64,000 nucleotides of DNA from the NCBI GenBank assembly GCA_013115125.1, contig JABANN010000106.1, forward strand, positions 1 to 64,000, given 5' to 3'. Under the pieces are notes generated by a model. It ran no database searches. It was not told the DNA's origin and saw only the letters and a list, made by a program, of their open reading frames with translations. This document shows, piece by piece, positions 11,601 to 23,289 of the stretch. A program made the translations under genes and the position numbers. This DNA comes from Perkinsus olseni. Lineage: Eukaryota > Perkinsozoa > Perkinsida. Numbering within the stretch: position 1 is the stretch's first letter; each line of letters starts with the position of its first letter.

Positions 11601-14600
11601 TGAGAAATCATCGGCTGTGTGCGAGAATCCAGGGCTCTACGTCCTGCGCTACCATTCTCATCCTCGTCGGCTTCCTCATCGCCGGACCGTCCATGATCGC
11701 TACACGCATCCTGGAAGGATTCTCCAGACGATGACGACCGTCGCCGCCTTTCCCCCTCAGATGAAGCGTCGCTGAAGCTCGAGAGAGTTCGCACCACTGA
11801 GGGAAAACATTTGTCGCTTCGGTCCGCTTGCTCCTCTGTTTTACATTGTTCGTCATCGGGCGAAGTGCCCTCCTGCACCACTATGATCTCATCATCACCG
11901 TCCGCTTCCGTCGTCGGACTGGCCGCAGGGATATCCGATGCCTCTGGCGGTGGCGGTGGTGGCGGGGTCTCTCCATCCTCTTCCTCTGGTTCCTTCTGGC
12001 TGCTGACGTTGCCATCTTCATCTTTGGCGTGATGGCTGCTGCGTCTGTGGGACTGCGGTCCAATCGCTTGGGGGTTCATCATCGACTGAAGCCATTGAAA
12101 GGCTCCGTTCACGAGGCGGACGAGCATCAACTCGGAACCCAGGCTTCTGAACCCCATGGTTAAGTAACTCACTAGCGAATACCAATCCAATCGTAGCCCA
12201 CACAATTTTTCCACTTGATTTGTATTACCTTCGTCGCCTTTTGGAGGGTCTTCTGGCTCTTACTTGCGTTTTTCAGTACTTGTCCCATCATTGCATTCCC
12301 CACCTTCTTGGACTCTTTGAACATCTTCTTGCTGTAGTGAGACGCGCTTTTCATCACCTGAACATAGGATCTTACACATCTAGCGTGGAGTGTGCTCCAA
12401 CCCACCTCATTCGGGTTCGATGGATGCTTGTAATCATGACGATACGGCCGAACGACTGATTCGTATTCCGGGACCTGGGACAGCACACAAGATGGGATAC
12501 CCGCACGCTCGCATATCAGTAAAGTGAAAACAGGAACGGCCGACTAGCTATGGGCATCATCTCTAACCTCGGCATCGAGGTTGTGACATTGGACGCGGAC
12601 GCATTTAAACGCGCATGAGAATCGAAAAATACACTCTACTCACTCACAATTATCAGACATCCGTTCGTTGGGATTGAAGTTCAGGCCGTCGCCAAGCCTC
12701 CACTAGCGTCCGATACTACCTTGGGCAAGTTCCCTGCGATGTCGTCTTTGAAAGGGGCCCCGAAAGCTGAGAGGAACTCCATCAAGAATAGAATTCCGAC
12801 TCATCAAACAAACACGCGGGATTAATCTATCCGCGATGGATTTCGAGATGAACCGCCCTCGACAATTGACTGCCAAAGCAGAACCGGGCGATGCTTTGTC
12901 CACCCAGTCTTTCGCAAAGTCATTCCCAACCTGCCCCGCAACCAGTACGCCCCTCGCCCCCACTACTACCCTCATTCTCCTCATCGACTCTATCATTCAT
13001 CGCTCTCTTGCTCCGCTCCTGCTGTTGTTGCTTCTTCATCTCTGATGCCATGCTTTTGAACGCGTTCCCATCAACCCAGGAGTAGTGCAAGTGCCTACGA
13101 ATGGAGAAACTACAGCCTCCACACCACAGTACCCCTCCCAGAATGATGCAGTTTCTCGTCAATGATAAGAGAAGCCCGAAAGTTCCGATGAGAATCGCTA
13201 CGCAGCGACCATCCAAGGGGGGGCGGGTCGCGCGTAGTGATCGGGCCACGGCGTATCCTGAGCCCTCCGTCAACTACTCCCGGAGCCGTTCTCCACAGGA
13301 CCCGCAAGTAGCCGGAACCCTGTAAGTACCTGGCGTTCTTGGGCAAGTTGTCGATGGGAATGTAAGTCGGCTGCGTGAGATCGTTAAAAATGTTGTACAG
13401 CTTGCCGACGGTAGACTAAACATAACGACGAGGCAGATGTAGAAGCCGAGGCATTGATGTGGGCAGTCCAAGGCATACCTTCGCTCCCTTGACCTTCAAC
13501 TCGTCCAGCCATATTGATAGACCACCGCCGCAGGTGAAAGGCAGTTTGGACCACCTAATTTATCAACTCTCAGTTTTAAAGCAGGATCAGTCCAGCTTCA
13601 AGAAGGACTACCGTATCAACGGTATATCACGTCAACTACAACGGTACTTCATATTCGTACATCGAAGATGCTATCGTTATGGATTTCCCCAGGCAGTGCT
13701 AATAAAGTAGCATGACTCCCACTAAGGAACTAGCGGGAGGCTCAGTTTCGGTGCATCAACTATTCCTACTACCTCTTTCCATGTGTGCCCCTCTCTACAG
13801 CAATACTCTCAGCCCTGTGTTTTATCCGTATCCCACCAGTATGCTCAATCAGAGACTCCCCAGTGATAGCGCATATCACAGACAAACTGTCTGAAGAATG
13901 TGATAAGTGCGCCTTCTCCGAGACTAGACTCGCAGATCCCTTACTTATGGTATAAAGACGCATCGTTCGAAGGAAGTTCCTTTCCCGATTGAACTGAAAG
14001 GCCTCCTGGGGCGAGTCTACGTACGACAGACCGCTCCACTCTTCAGACGAGCTGGGTTCCAAAAACTGAGACAGACGGCCGGATTGGCCCAACGAGTCAT
14101 CACTGGGATCCAGCAGCTATCAAACTTGCGAACCACCATATCAACAGCTGTCGAAGCGGGCTCGACTAAGCGCTACCGCGCCATTCGCGAGCGCACACGG
14201 ATAGGGTAAAGGAACGCGAATGATCTTGAAAGTAATATAACTTGTCTTCATACAGTAGAGCAACCAGTCACAAAGGACGCACACTTGCCAGGGAGGTTGA
14301 TACGGACACGTGGTCACGATTTCGAGCTGATACTTCATGGTTGTAATTACATGCTCATCAACGACAAAACAGCATGCGCCCAACGCGGAATAATGGCAGA
14401 CAACGGAGCGCTCCTCGCATTACCGGTCCTTGCTGTATACAGGGTGCCATGAAAACGCCTTGCAAAAATATCTTGAACGCTCTCGTGGGGTTCTTCGTTG
14501 GCTCGGCATCGTCGTCCATTCCGGTTATACGCGAAGGCGAACGAGTAAATCTGATCGACTATCAAGTGTGAGGCTCCCAGTACCGCTAGCAATACTACAG

Positions 14601-15568
14601 ATTAATTGACACGCTCTCGATTCTTAGCTGCAGCCCTGCCATTATGAAGTCCCACCAACCGAGCTCTGTGTTCCGACGCAGCGATCGCTTGGCTTCGTCG
14701 TCGATGTTGCTGACAGCCGAGTTTATATGCTGTTCCAAAAGAGCTTCGCGCTGGGCCAAAGCAACCTACATGCGCAGTAAATGCTCACGAATACGCCCTT
14801 CCCAATACGGCAAAATCCCAAGATAGACACGTTACCGGGCAAGAGCGTGAAATGGCCGAATAATGATGCGGGAAATAGCTTCACTCAAAGATGGGTAGCG
14901 ATGAATTTGCAGGATCCCGTATGTCCAGCATGGTTCATTCTAACCGGTAAAGATCCGCTCGGGTTGCTCAAGAATTCAACGGTAAAGGTTGAGGACTTGT
15001 CGCAAGAGTGACGTTTGGATGGCGATCGTATTCATGCGTTCCGTTATGAACGTCTCCAGTCTGGAGACTCCAGGAGTTGGTCCTTAAGACCCACCTTGCA
15101 GTTCCATTCAACGTCATCATACATATCGTGTACTGTACAGTCCAGCTCTAATGACGGTATGGTTATACAAACCTAAAGTGACGATAAGACTAACCTACAC
15201 TGATCAGGTTAGGGGATCTTACCGGCTTATACCGAAGTTGAGTCCACGGTATCTTCACCACTGCCATACTGCAATACGCTCGAGTTATCTGCGAAAACGG
15301 TGATGAAGCGAAGTGACGCTAAGGCAGCTAATGGTGGTAATACCTCAGTCGTATAAGGCAGAATAGTGTCCACCCATTCCTTGATGGCATCAATTTCGAG
15401 CTCAAAGGCGTGCAAAGTGATCTCTCCCGACATCAAGGACCTGAGATCTCCGGTTACCAAAAGAGTCCCACGCCCGTGTCATTACGCTGAGACTTGATCA
15501 TATTCGAGGCCCCGGATGTACTTTTTCAAGTAACCCATGATGGTACTTTTGTATAAGTAAGAAGTCAT
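8608..15568 (-). CDS. Large multi-exon gene, chorein/bridge-like lipid-transfer type N-terminus (tentative)
   Basis: The start at 15568 opens with MTSYLYKST and then MGYLKKYIRGLEYDQVSA. The next exon, about 15260-15450, contains SGEITLHAFELEIDAIKEWV. Order and spacing resemble the chorein N-terminus of VPS13, UHRF1BP1 and SHIP164, where a short basic helix is followed by a GEGELKNLELDE-type strand. Later minus-strand exons keep coding character: about 15000-15060 (RMNTIAIQTSLLRQVLNLYR), 14645-14775 (DDEAKRSLRRNTEL), 13345-13410, an acidic Ser/Pro-rich block at 11600-12120, 11140-11290 (KVCEVRFNHYHINEFVVEI), 10430-10600 and 10150-10360. Proteins of this class form lipid-carrying grooves at membrane contacts. 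A hydrophobic segment at about 13130-13230 might belong to a different gene. One gene or two, and the 3' end, remain open. Confidence 0.35.
9962..10064. repeat. Five ~21-bp tandem units, alternating two types
   Basis: Units built on TCCCTTTCTGGCAGTGGCTA and TCCCTTTCTAGCAGCGAATT alternate, giving a higher-order period near 43 bp. The array sits at the 3' side of a putative exon of the large minus-strand gene and is probably intronic. No function is evident. Confidence 0.75.
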
Positions 15569-16076
15569 AGTGGTCCATTAAAAACGCCAGCAGCTCATCA
15601 ACTACACAATTTGTTTGCACCAACCTTACCAATCCTCCAATTCAAGGATACAAGAGCGTTCAAAATATAAATCTAAGCCCAGCAATTTGAACCCGAATCA
15701 TCAGTGAGCGCTCGAAGATGATGAAAATTGATCGATCGCCGCTGCATAGCATACAAAGGGCCCAGTGAATCTTGCGGTATCGTGCACGCTGATGATTCGG
15801 CTGATACTCCGAGCGAAATGATTCCGTTACAGACTGGTTTAAGATCGAGCACGAGCCACTGTGTTCTTCCAGCAGCTCTGCCTTCGCATGTATAGAGATC
15901 GAGGCCCTCTACCGCAGAACCTGCCCAATAGCAGCACCCGGTGGGGTTTTCGGGCGCGCGCGATTCTCGTGGAACCTTTCACTTGCCAATCTTGCAAACT
16001 CTTGCGAGTCCTTAGCGTGATCGATAAGCTCAGTTCTCGGACCCAAGTGGTTACATTGAACCCCATATCCCAAGAG

Positions 16077-17374
16077 ATGGCTGACCGATATCTTCTTGCT
16101 TCCAACCTCCCCACTGAGGGTGCCCGCATCCCTGAGCGCAGCGCCAAGAAGGTGCAGGCCCAGGCTGAGCTCAAGGAGCAAAAGCTTGCTGCCATCGCCG
16201 TCAACAAGAAGGCCAACCGCGCCTCCCGGAACGCCTTGAAGCTCCGTGCTTTGAAGTACCAGAAGGAGTACAAGTCCGAGGAGCGCCGCCTCATTGGTCT
16301 CCGTCGTGAGGCTAAGAAGTTCGGCAACTACTTCGTCGAGCCCGAGCAGAAGCTCGTAATAAGTGTTCCTCGGTCATTCGGGAAAGTGTTATTTCGTGTC
16401 TGTGTGCAGGTCTTCGTCGTCCGTCTTGCTGGTATCAACAAGCTCGCCCCCAAGCCCCGCAAGATCTTGCAACTCTTGCGTCTTCGCCAGCTCAACAACG
16501 GTGTCTTCGTTAAGGTCAACGGACCTATGATGCAGGTACAAACCTGAGCTCTCCATGAGCACATCAGGTATTTGGTGATTCCCAGTCGTCGGGCTACCGC
16601 GTCAGTGGAGCCGGGCTGGTGATAGCCAACGGTCGATGAGTCCCTAATGGGAGGAGACCCTTCCGTACATCACCGTGTGGATGTGTCCCACTTGAGTACG
16701 AGGATTCGGATCAACGTATCCATACCTGATCGCTGTGCTCTCGACGTGGTACGAGTCTTCATCGTGGTGCTCCTTCAGATGCTCCGTACCGTTGCCCCCT
16801 ATGTGGCCTTCGGTTACCCTAGCGTCTCCACCGTCCGTGAGCTCATCTACAAGAGGGGTTATGGCAAGATCAACAAGTCTCGCATCCCCCTCAACGACAA
16901 CAAGCTCATCGACGAGCAGCTCGGCCAGTTCGGCATCCACGGTGAGTGGACCTTCTGGGAGGCTTGGTTTTTGTCGCGTATCTCTCTGGGCAAGAGCCTC
17001 TCTTAAAACAGTAGGGAAGGACTCTAATCGGATGCGCGTAGATAGACCGTGGAGTAATCACCCCTTCGCCCTTTGGTGTTGTGGGCTTCATGATCCTCGG
17101 ACAGACTGATATCTGACAAGCTTGTTGGCTGCACGTCGCTTTTGATTTGCGATGCTTTATTGTCCACTTTTTGTCAGGTATGGAGGACCTCATCCATGAG
17201 ATCTACACCGTCGGTCCCCACTTCAAGGAAGCTAACAACTTCCTCTGGCCCTTCAAGCTTTCCTCCCCCAAGGGTGGCTTCATCCGCAAGCGTCACGGCT
17301 TCAACGAGCTCCGTGGCGGTGACTGGGGCAACCGTGAGCAGTTCATGAACAACCTCATCAGAAGGATGAACTAA
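16077..17374 (+). CDS. RPL7: Large-subunit ribosomal protein uL30 (RPL7)
   Basis: Four exons read without interruption: 16077-16355, 16410-16535, 16779-16941 and 17178-17374 (TAA). Introns are GT-AG. The third is phase 1, giving Gly-Met across the junction. The protein has the Lys/Ala/Arg-rich N-terminal helix typical of eukaryotic L7, the core [20 protein letters not shown], then [12 protein letters not shown] and the hallmark [12 protein letters not shown] followed by [14 protein letters not shown], ending LIRRMN. Length is about 254 residues, normal for the family. uL30 binds 23S/28S rRNA in the 60S subunit near 5S rRNA. The ATG at 16077 was chosen because it starts the L7-like helix; an open frame continues upstream but shows no homology. 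Introns 2 and 3 (243 and 236 nt) are longer than most here. Confidence 0.96.
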
Positions 17375-17998
17375 GCATGCTCGCTACTGCCTATAAGCGA
17401 GTCGTCATCAGCTACAAGGAAGGTTTTCGTCATCTCATTACTGTTGATGATGGATAGCTAGATATGGAGGTTTCGACTTGAGGCTTCTCGAGTAGCCGCT
17501 TGGGAATAGCTACGGTTTTGTGTTGGTAAAGGTTTCAAGTTTGTGGCTGTGGGGATGGCAAGTGATTCGAGGCGATCTTATACAGGCTTCGTGGTAATGC
17601 AGTCACGATGTTCGGCCTTAGAGTGGCCAATACACTAAACGACGCTTGATATGGGAGGTTCGTCTCGGAGCACTAGGGAGTTGGTTGAGCAAATGGATCG
17701 TAAGCTTGATTGCACGTCCGTTAATTGGTGGCGGAAGGTGATCGCGTGCCTTTTGCTACGTACCATGAGGCAGCTTAGGTGTCTGCTCGTTCCTTGTCTT
17801 GGCCTCGGCTGCTCTATTCTCAGCGGCGCTGATACCTGGTATAACATACAAGCTATCGACAGGTGATGTACAAGGGTGGACACAGTCCACTGGACAGCTC
17901 GTTCTTCTCCATATCCAACTTCACAGAATCTCGCTGGGAGTACATCTTCGGAATCTAAAGTTTGGATTAGAGGGTCTGCTGGCGTAGTGGATCTTTCT
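17375..17998. other. Spacer between uL30 and tRNA-Cys
   Basis: This holds the 3' untranslated region of uL30 and about 600 bp without a recognisable exon. I see no RNA gene before the tRNA at 17999. Confidence 0.5.
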
Positions 17999-18070
17999 GG
18001 GCGCGTAGCTCTGTGGTAGAGCGGCTGATTGCAGATCAGCAGGTCTTCGGTTCAAATCCGGGCGTGCCCT
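17999..18070 (+). tRNA. tRNA-Cys (GCA)
   Basis: A full cloverleaf folds. The acceptor stem is GGGCGCG with CGTGCCC (one G-T pair), the D arm contains TAGCTCTGTGGTAGAGC, the anticodon arm has loop TTGCAGA with anticodon GCA, and the T arm has loop TTCAAAT. There is no intron and CCA is not encoded, as usual in eukaryotes. The A and B boxes match RNA polymerase III internal promoters. Confidence 0.93.
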
Positions 18071-18247
18071 CATTGAGTCTTTTATCGCTGGTCAGAGAAT
18101 TCTAGCGATACGGAGACTGACCGCTGAGCCGTTCTACAGAAGGCTCATGTCTGTCAGGCCCCAGCTCGAATGAACGTTGGCCAGCATCGAGTCCCGAATG
18201 CTGCGCAAAAATGATTCACAAGCCCAGTATCATCAAGACTGCGCATT

Positions 18248-18319
18248 CTCGACTTGGCTCAGTGGATAAGGCGCTACCCTCCTAAGGTGGAGATGCCGAG
18301 TTCGAACCTCGGGTAGGGT
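18248..18319 (+). tRNA. tRNA-Arg (CCT)-like, acceptor stem poorly paired
   Basis: The anticodon arm (CTACC pairing GGTGG) with loop CTCCTAA gives anticodon CCT. The T arm CCGAG-TTCGAAC-CTCGG is perfect, and the D arm resembles those of tRNA-Arg. The expected 7-bp acceptor stem does not form: 5' CTCGACT against 3' GTAGGGT gives few pairs. It is either a decayed copy or a gene with an unusual acceptor. It lies between two tRNA-Cys genes. Confidence 0.5.
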
Positions 18320-18425
18320 AGCACCTCTCTAAGAGGCGTTTTGTTGAAAGATTCTGTCTTGGTCGTCTCTCATGAAGCCTACTCCGTATGGGCTTTCGCG
18401 GTTGACTGATGAGTTCAGTTTTCGT

Positions 18426-18497
18426 GGGTGTGTAGCTCAGTGGTAGAGCGGCTGACTGCAGATCAGCAGGTCCTCGGTTCAAATCCGGGCGTGCCCT
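18426..18497 (+). tRNA. tRNA-Cys (GCA), second copy
   Basis: Nearly identical to the copy at 17999-18070. The acceptor is GGGTGTG with CGTGCCC and contains several G-T pairs. Anticodon loop CTGCAGA gives GCA, and the T loop is TTCAAAT. The two copies are 427 bp apart in the same orientation and differ at a handful of positions, pointing to local duplication. Confidence 0.9.
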
Positions 18498-19599
18498 CAT
18501 CTTGTGTCTCCGATCGCTTGTCAAAATATTCTTGTGTTATGGGAGCCTACGGAAGAGCTAAAAGAGAGCTCGGACAGACTGCGCCTGGAGCAGACCACAG
18601 TTCAGGTGTCGCAAGGTTGGAGTTCAACCACTGCACCTGAAGCTCTGTCTGTCAGAGTTGTAGTCACTTGGGTCGTATTCGGTTACGACTCGTGACCCAC
18701 GAGTGATGATCGCTACTCGCACCCCATCCTACCCGCGCAGAACGTAATTCTATACAGTGATGATCCAGATATGGCTCCTATTATGGGACCCATTAGGTTA
18801 TCGCTTCGTGCCAGCAGTTCCTCAGTCACCTATCATAAGACAAGGGCGCACGCTGAATGATGACGCGTTAGTGTCTCGTGGAGTGCGCCCGCTCGATGGG
18901 CATTACGTTTCCCGAGGCCACTCGAGCAGGATGCCCCGGAGCTCCATTTATCCCACAGAGGAGCCGCTCTCTACACAATCTGTGATCAACAAGAGCATTA
19001 GATTGGACCCAGTGAATTCCAGGGACACTGTTAGTGTAAAAGACGTTCGCTGGGACGACACCAAGGCGGGATTTTGTCCTGCATGGACTACGTGGAGCGC
19101 ACTTGATTTTGATCATTTTTCAATGTTTATTCCTCACGGTTTTATGTTGGTCGCTTTGGGACGGATGGTGGCGACTATGGTGAGCGCTTTGGAAGCCGGT
19201 CCCGGGAAGGTGAGGAACAGCTCTGCTGCAGTTCCACTTCCCAGCCTTCACCAGCCTCGAGTGTTTGAGATCGCGTTCGTAGTACGCGATCTCGAGTACG
19301 CGATTCATGTACGCGATTCATGTCGTAGTACGAATGCAGGAGCGTGTTAAAAAGGGCGCGTATAGCGTATGGTAGACATACGCGACATGAAGGATGATGG
19401 AACGGAGCGAAATTTGTCTCACCAACGGACACTGCTGTGGTTGAGTAATTCGCAACGACGAACGTAGTCTATAAACTCTCCTCCCTAACGAGTGATTCCG
19501 CGTAGATTAGAAAATGTGTACCAATGGGACAGTTTGGGCCGTGGAATCTGATATTTCCAGCAGTGGGGTTGGTAGACCCCTCTGTTCCGGCGACGTCTC
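18498..19599. other. Spacer without supported gene
   Basis: An open frame of about 197 codons (18757-19350, plus) has no homology or coding texture. A short direct repeat containing TACGCGATTCATG occurs twice at about 19296-19322. Nothing else is recognised. Confidence 0.4.
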
Positions 19600-21011
19600 A
19601 TGAATATCGCGAGGCGAGCTCCATGCTTTCAGGCCGCGAAGCATCGGTGGGCGCCCTACAATATTCAGAACGATCGTGACCAGCGCGCTAGAAACCTAGC
19701 AGGGATAGCGGCTATGCGACGGCAGCAAGATCAGCTGAGCCTGAACGACATGATGAGTGCACTCTCGGTCACAGAGGCGGACTCTAATGACATCCAGCTG
19801 GCGCAACTGAGTCTGGATGAGATGACGAGTCAACACTCGATAACCGGAATCAGCTCCGGCAGCAGACCTGATGATACTTGCTCCTCGACTTGGAGCCATC
19901 GATACGACAGCAAGCGGAGAGCCAATGGCAACAGCGTTGGCCTTTCCCAGCCCCTCCTTCAAGAACCCGAGAGGGTCGCTACGTTTTTTGCTCGTCGTGG
20001 TTCGCCCACTGAGCCTTTCCACCTTGATTATGTCAGCTTCGAGGAGAGGTGACGTGTTGTCAGTCCGCAGCCTGTTCATGTGTCCTGTCAGGTTCGAGAG
20101 TGGTGCATCATACGGGGAACTATCAGGGCCTCTCAGGATGCTCATACCCGAGCGCGAGATGCCCGAAACCTGCAAGTCCGAGTGCAGCTCCTGTGGAGCT
20201 GATCGCTGAGGGGTTGCGTCCGCAGGTACATAGCCGAGTACTTCGTGAATTTGCGATACTTTATGCACACGGAACTCGGCGGTGATGGTCTCACCTGTGA
20301 GCAGCAGTTGGAGAGGAGACTTCAAGCGGAGGCCGGTCAATCATCATCTCCTCACACTCACGTTTCCGATCACGATGCCCTCCGGGCCAACCTCGACGGA
20401 TACGACCTGGCATTCAACATGGTGCGTTACATCGCAACAGATTCCGGAAGATTGCAGTATTGGTCTGTGGACGAGGTGAGCTCCGACCTCGGATTCGGTT
20501 TTGGCCGATAAACGAGCTTCATCTGTGTAGTCGAAGTCGCCAATCTGGAACCTAATGAGCACTGTAGCACTTCGTTTCGTATAGTTCTTCGAGAGCTTCG
20601 AGCAGCTATCTGGGACCTCCTCAGCTCGGGGTCGAGCGAAGTGTGAGGTTAGGCTGGACCAGCGACCCTGGGAAGTACATGATCGTATCCCTCACTGTGA
20701 TCAGCCCCCGGAATATGTAAGCCGCTTTCTGTCGCTAATGTGTCGGAGAAGCATCACAGTCATTCACCTCTCGCAGGAGATCGCCGAACGATCATAGAAT
20801 ACATTACTCCCGACTCGAGGAGTTGAACAGGATAGCCTCGCGTCCAGACGTTTTCCCGCCGAGGACAGACAACTCAGCGCTTGACCAACTGAAGGCTTAC
20901 GGCAGAACGGCAGCGGCCTTCGAGGGCATCAGAATGAGGCATCCATCTGGGAAGCTCGCTGTTCGACTGATACATAAGGCACTGTTCAGAGACCTGACCC
21001 CGACGTATTAG
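19600..21011 (+). CDS. Unrecognised plus-strand gene
   Basis: An open stretch at 19600-20052 shows real-looking sequence with two related motifs, QLSLNDMMSALSVTEADS and QLSLDEMTSQHSITGISSGS, resembling short helical repeats. Further plus-strand open stretches follow at about 20190-20511 (VHSRVLREFAILYAHGTRR) and 20823-21011. Splice joins were not established. No known domain is recognised and function is unknown. Confidence 0.35.
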
Positions 21012-21533
21012 GACAGACTGCTGTCGTACTCGTAGTTAGAATTTCGATTTTGCCTGTTCCCTCGTAGTGTGCATCATTGTAATACCTGTGCTTGGTTGAC
21101 GGGAGTTACAATGAGTCACAACTAGAACGGAATTCCGATTCAATGCTGCGGATACAATTGATTTAGACACGTACTCAAACCCGCCAACTACGTTCGGATA
21201 CGGCCTCGAAACTCGTTATGGCGTTGACATGGAAAGTTTCATCTACCATTCTGCGTAGAAATGCGTTACACCTACTATGATAATCTATAACGCCTATCAT
21301 TCATACCGATGAAGAAAAATCGGGTGGAACTCCCCGCCGAAACGGGCGGAGCCGAGAGCATCGCCTTCAACAATTACTCAACTCTGCTCGCAAACCACAA
21401 ACCCTTACAGCTTAGGTCTATGTGTCTCCCATTGAGAGATTCACCATGTCGATGTTACACGAAATTTCTCGGGATTGTCCAAATATCGTGTCTGTGCTAG
21501 TTTGCTGCACCGCCTTATTGTATCATACAGTAT
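21012..21533. other. Spacer upstream of the snoRNA cluster
   Basis: A small open frame at 21309-21500 (plus) lacks coding support. Otherwise I see no feature. Confidence 0.4.
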
Positions 21534-21625
21534 GGCTCAGACATCTAAGGAAGAGTAGTCATCACAAGCAGTCAGAGACCACTGCGAACGTTTGAGAAAC
21601 GGACTTAGAAAGCTTCATCATCGCC
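21534..21625 (-). ncRNA. Box C/D snoRNA, U14 (SNORD14) type, copy 3 in transcription order
   Basis: Read on the minus strand: box C ATGATGA (21621-21615), box D' CTGA (21575-21572), box C' GTGATGA (21565-21559) and box D CTGA (21540-21537). GGC and GCC at the two ends pair. The guide before box D, CTTCCTTAGATGT, is complementary to the conserved 18S rRNA stretch ACATCTAAGGAAG, placing the 2'-O-methyl on the C of ACATC, the U14 target. The segment CGTTCGCAGT matches the U14 region that pairs with the 18S 5' domain (ACTGCGAA). Confidence 0.85.
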
Positions 21626-21642
21626 TTTCTTGCCCATCGCGA

Positions 21643-21733
21643 AACTCAGACATCTAAGGAAGAGTACTCATCACAAGTAGTCAGAGACCACTGCGAACGT
21701 TTGAGAAACGGACTTAGAAAGCTTCATCACAGT
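21643..21733 (-). ncRNA. Box C/D snoRNA, U14 type, copy 2
   Basis: Same architecture as the neighbouring copies. Box C is GTGATGA (21730-21724), with D', C' and D in the same places and both 18S-complementary segments unchanged. The terminal stem differs in sequence (ACT with AGT) but still pairs, which argues for selection on structure. Confidence 0.85.
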
Positions 21734-21753
21734 GAAGGGTGTACGTCCCATTA

Positions 21754-21849
21754 CTTGCTCAGACATCTAAGGAAGAGTAGTCATCACAAGTAGTCAGAGA
21801 CCACTGCGAACGTTTGAGAAACGGACTTAGAAAGCTTCATCATCGCAAG
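21754..21849 (-). ncRNA. Box C/D snoRNA, U14 type, copy 1
   Basis: Box C is ATGATGA (21843-21837) and box D is CTGA. The terminal stem CTTGC with GCAAG is the longest of the three. It lies 234 bp downstream of the eL18 stop codon on the same strand, so processing from an eL18-containing or polycistronic transcript is plausible (inference). Confidence 0.87.
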
Positions 21850-22083
21850 CATTCATTTAATATCCCCTTAATTAACACTACGAGCCAGTGGTAGCACCGC
21901 GCCATCATTAGATGATGCGAACCCGACGATTCGTGAGGAGTCGAAGGGCCACTCTAGCCAGTACAAACGCAACGCCTTTCGGCGGCCACAAGGTACTGGG
22001 GTGAGTGTTCGTGCGTAAAGAACCAACAATCAAGCCTTCCATTCGTCTCCTCGTCCTTGAAGTCGGGTAAAACCGGTGACAGC

Positions 22084-22852
22084 TTATACCTTGAATCCGC
22101 GAGACTTCCGGCGACCACGAGCCTTCTCGCGCTTGCGACCAACGGAACGAACACGGGGCCTGGTATCGGAGTCGGGAACACCGGGGGCCTTGCCGAAGTA
22201 GCGCTCGCAAACACGGGACTTGGTGGCACCACGGAGAAGGACGGTGTTGGAACCAGTAGGGGCCTCTGAAAAGCGAACAGGAGTGCCAAACAGTCGAACA
22301 ACATCAGACGAATCGAGAGAATCGAGCATGCGCTAGAACGCTCAGGTTTGTTTAGGTATCACCAGAATATAGGTCTGTTAACCGCATCAGATTAATTCTC
22401 ATCATTGAAACTCTAGAGCATTTCCCGTCGAAAACCAGCACAAGAGGAAGATCCAAACCCCCATACTTACTCAAAGCCAACTGGTCGAAGGTCATGCAGG
22501 AGCCACCAGCCTTGACGATGCGGGCACGAGCGGTCTCAGAGAAACGGAGAGCGCAGACGGTGAGCTGGGGGACCTCGAAGAGACGGGCGTCGTCGGTGAT
22601 GGTGCCAACAACGACAGCAATCTTGTCCTCCTTGCCCTGCATGTGACGAGCCAGCTTGGAGAGGGAGAGAGTAGGACGGTTCCTCCTGGAAGTCTGGAGA
22701 CGCTTCAGGATAGTAGCATTGAAGCTAGAGTCCGTGCGGCGAGCCAAGAAGGAGTAGAGCTTGCAGAGCAGGCGGATGTAGGGGTTCTCAGTCTTGATGG
22801 TCTGACGACCGGGCTTCCTTACGCGCCCACCAGCCTTAAGATCGATACCCAT
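22084..22852 (-). CDS. RPL18: Large-subunit ribosomal protein eL18 (RPL18)
   Basis: Exon 1 runs 22852-22471 from [17 protein letters not shown] through [30 protein letters not shown] and [16 protein letters not shown] to MTFDQLAL, with a GTAAGT donor. Exon 2, from about 22332 to the TAA at 22084, encodes [35 protein letters not shown] and the Arg/Lys-rich end [11 protein letters not shown]. This is the full eL18 fold at normal length, about 200 residues. eL18 is a structural component of the 60S subunit. The splice join is not clean: after a GTAAGT donor in phase 1, the best AG at about 22333 gives the wrong phase, so a non-canonical acceptor or a small missing exon is possible. The ATG at 22852 fits the family; an upstream in-frame ATG at 22891 adds non-homologous residues. 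Confidence 0.94.
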
Positions 22853-23289
22853 GGCGAATGGATTTGTACCTGCGACTCGCGGCTCGGCCAAGGCTACAGG
22901 TCATCGATCATGTGATCGATTTGCGCAAAATTCGAGGCGGAGCGAAGCGTTGGCTGCGCAAGATTCAGCCCTCGAAAACACTTGCTCATCGTAGCTTTTC
23001 GAGCATGACAACAAGCATTCAAGCTCTCTGGAGGGGTTCTGGACCGAGGCGTCGTTGCTAGTTCGTAGGTGTCGCCTTGTCGTTGCTTGCATCAGAAATA
23101 GCTCATCCTTCCCCGCTGATAATATCATCTTCCACACCTCCTTGTCGACTCTAAAGAGTACACCCGCCCTCGAGACCGGTGGTGCGATGTATGCCGGTCC
23201 TCGACTCTCCACGGAGAGGGGCGCACGATCCGCGATACATCGTTGAGGAGCTTCCTGCGCTCGAAGAAGCCCGAAAACCGGGCTCAGAC

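Noticed and set aside
15839-16327. 162-codon minus-strand frame
   Set aside because: It lies antisense to uL30 exon 1, whose homology is decisive.
18757-19350. 197-codon plus-strand frame
   Set aside because: No homology, repeat or codon texture; probably chance.
21535-21850. Three spaced direct repeats of about 92 bp, superficially CRISPR- or satellite-like
   Set aside because: Boxes C, D', C' and D, paired ends and 18S complementarity identify them as U14 snoRNA genes.
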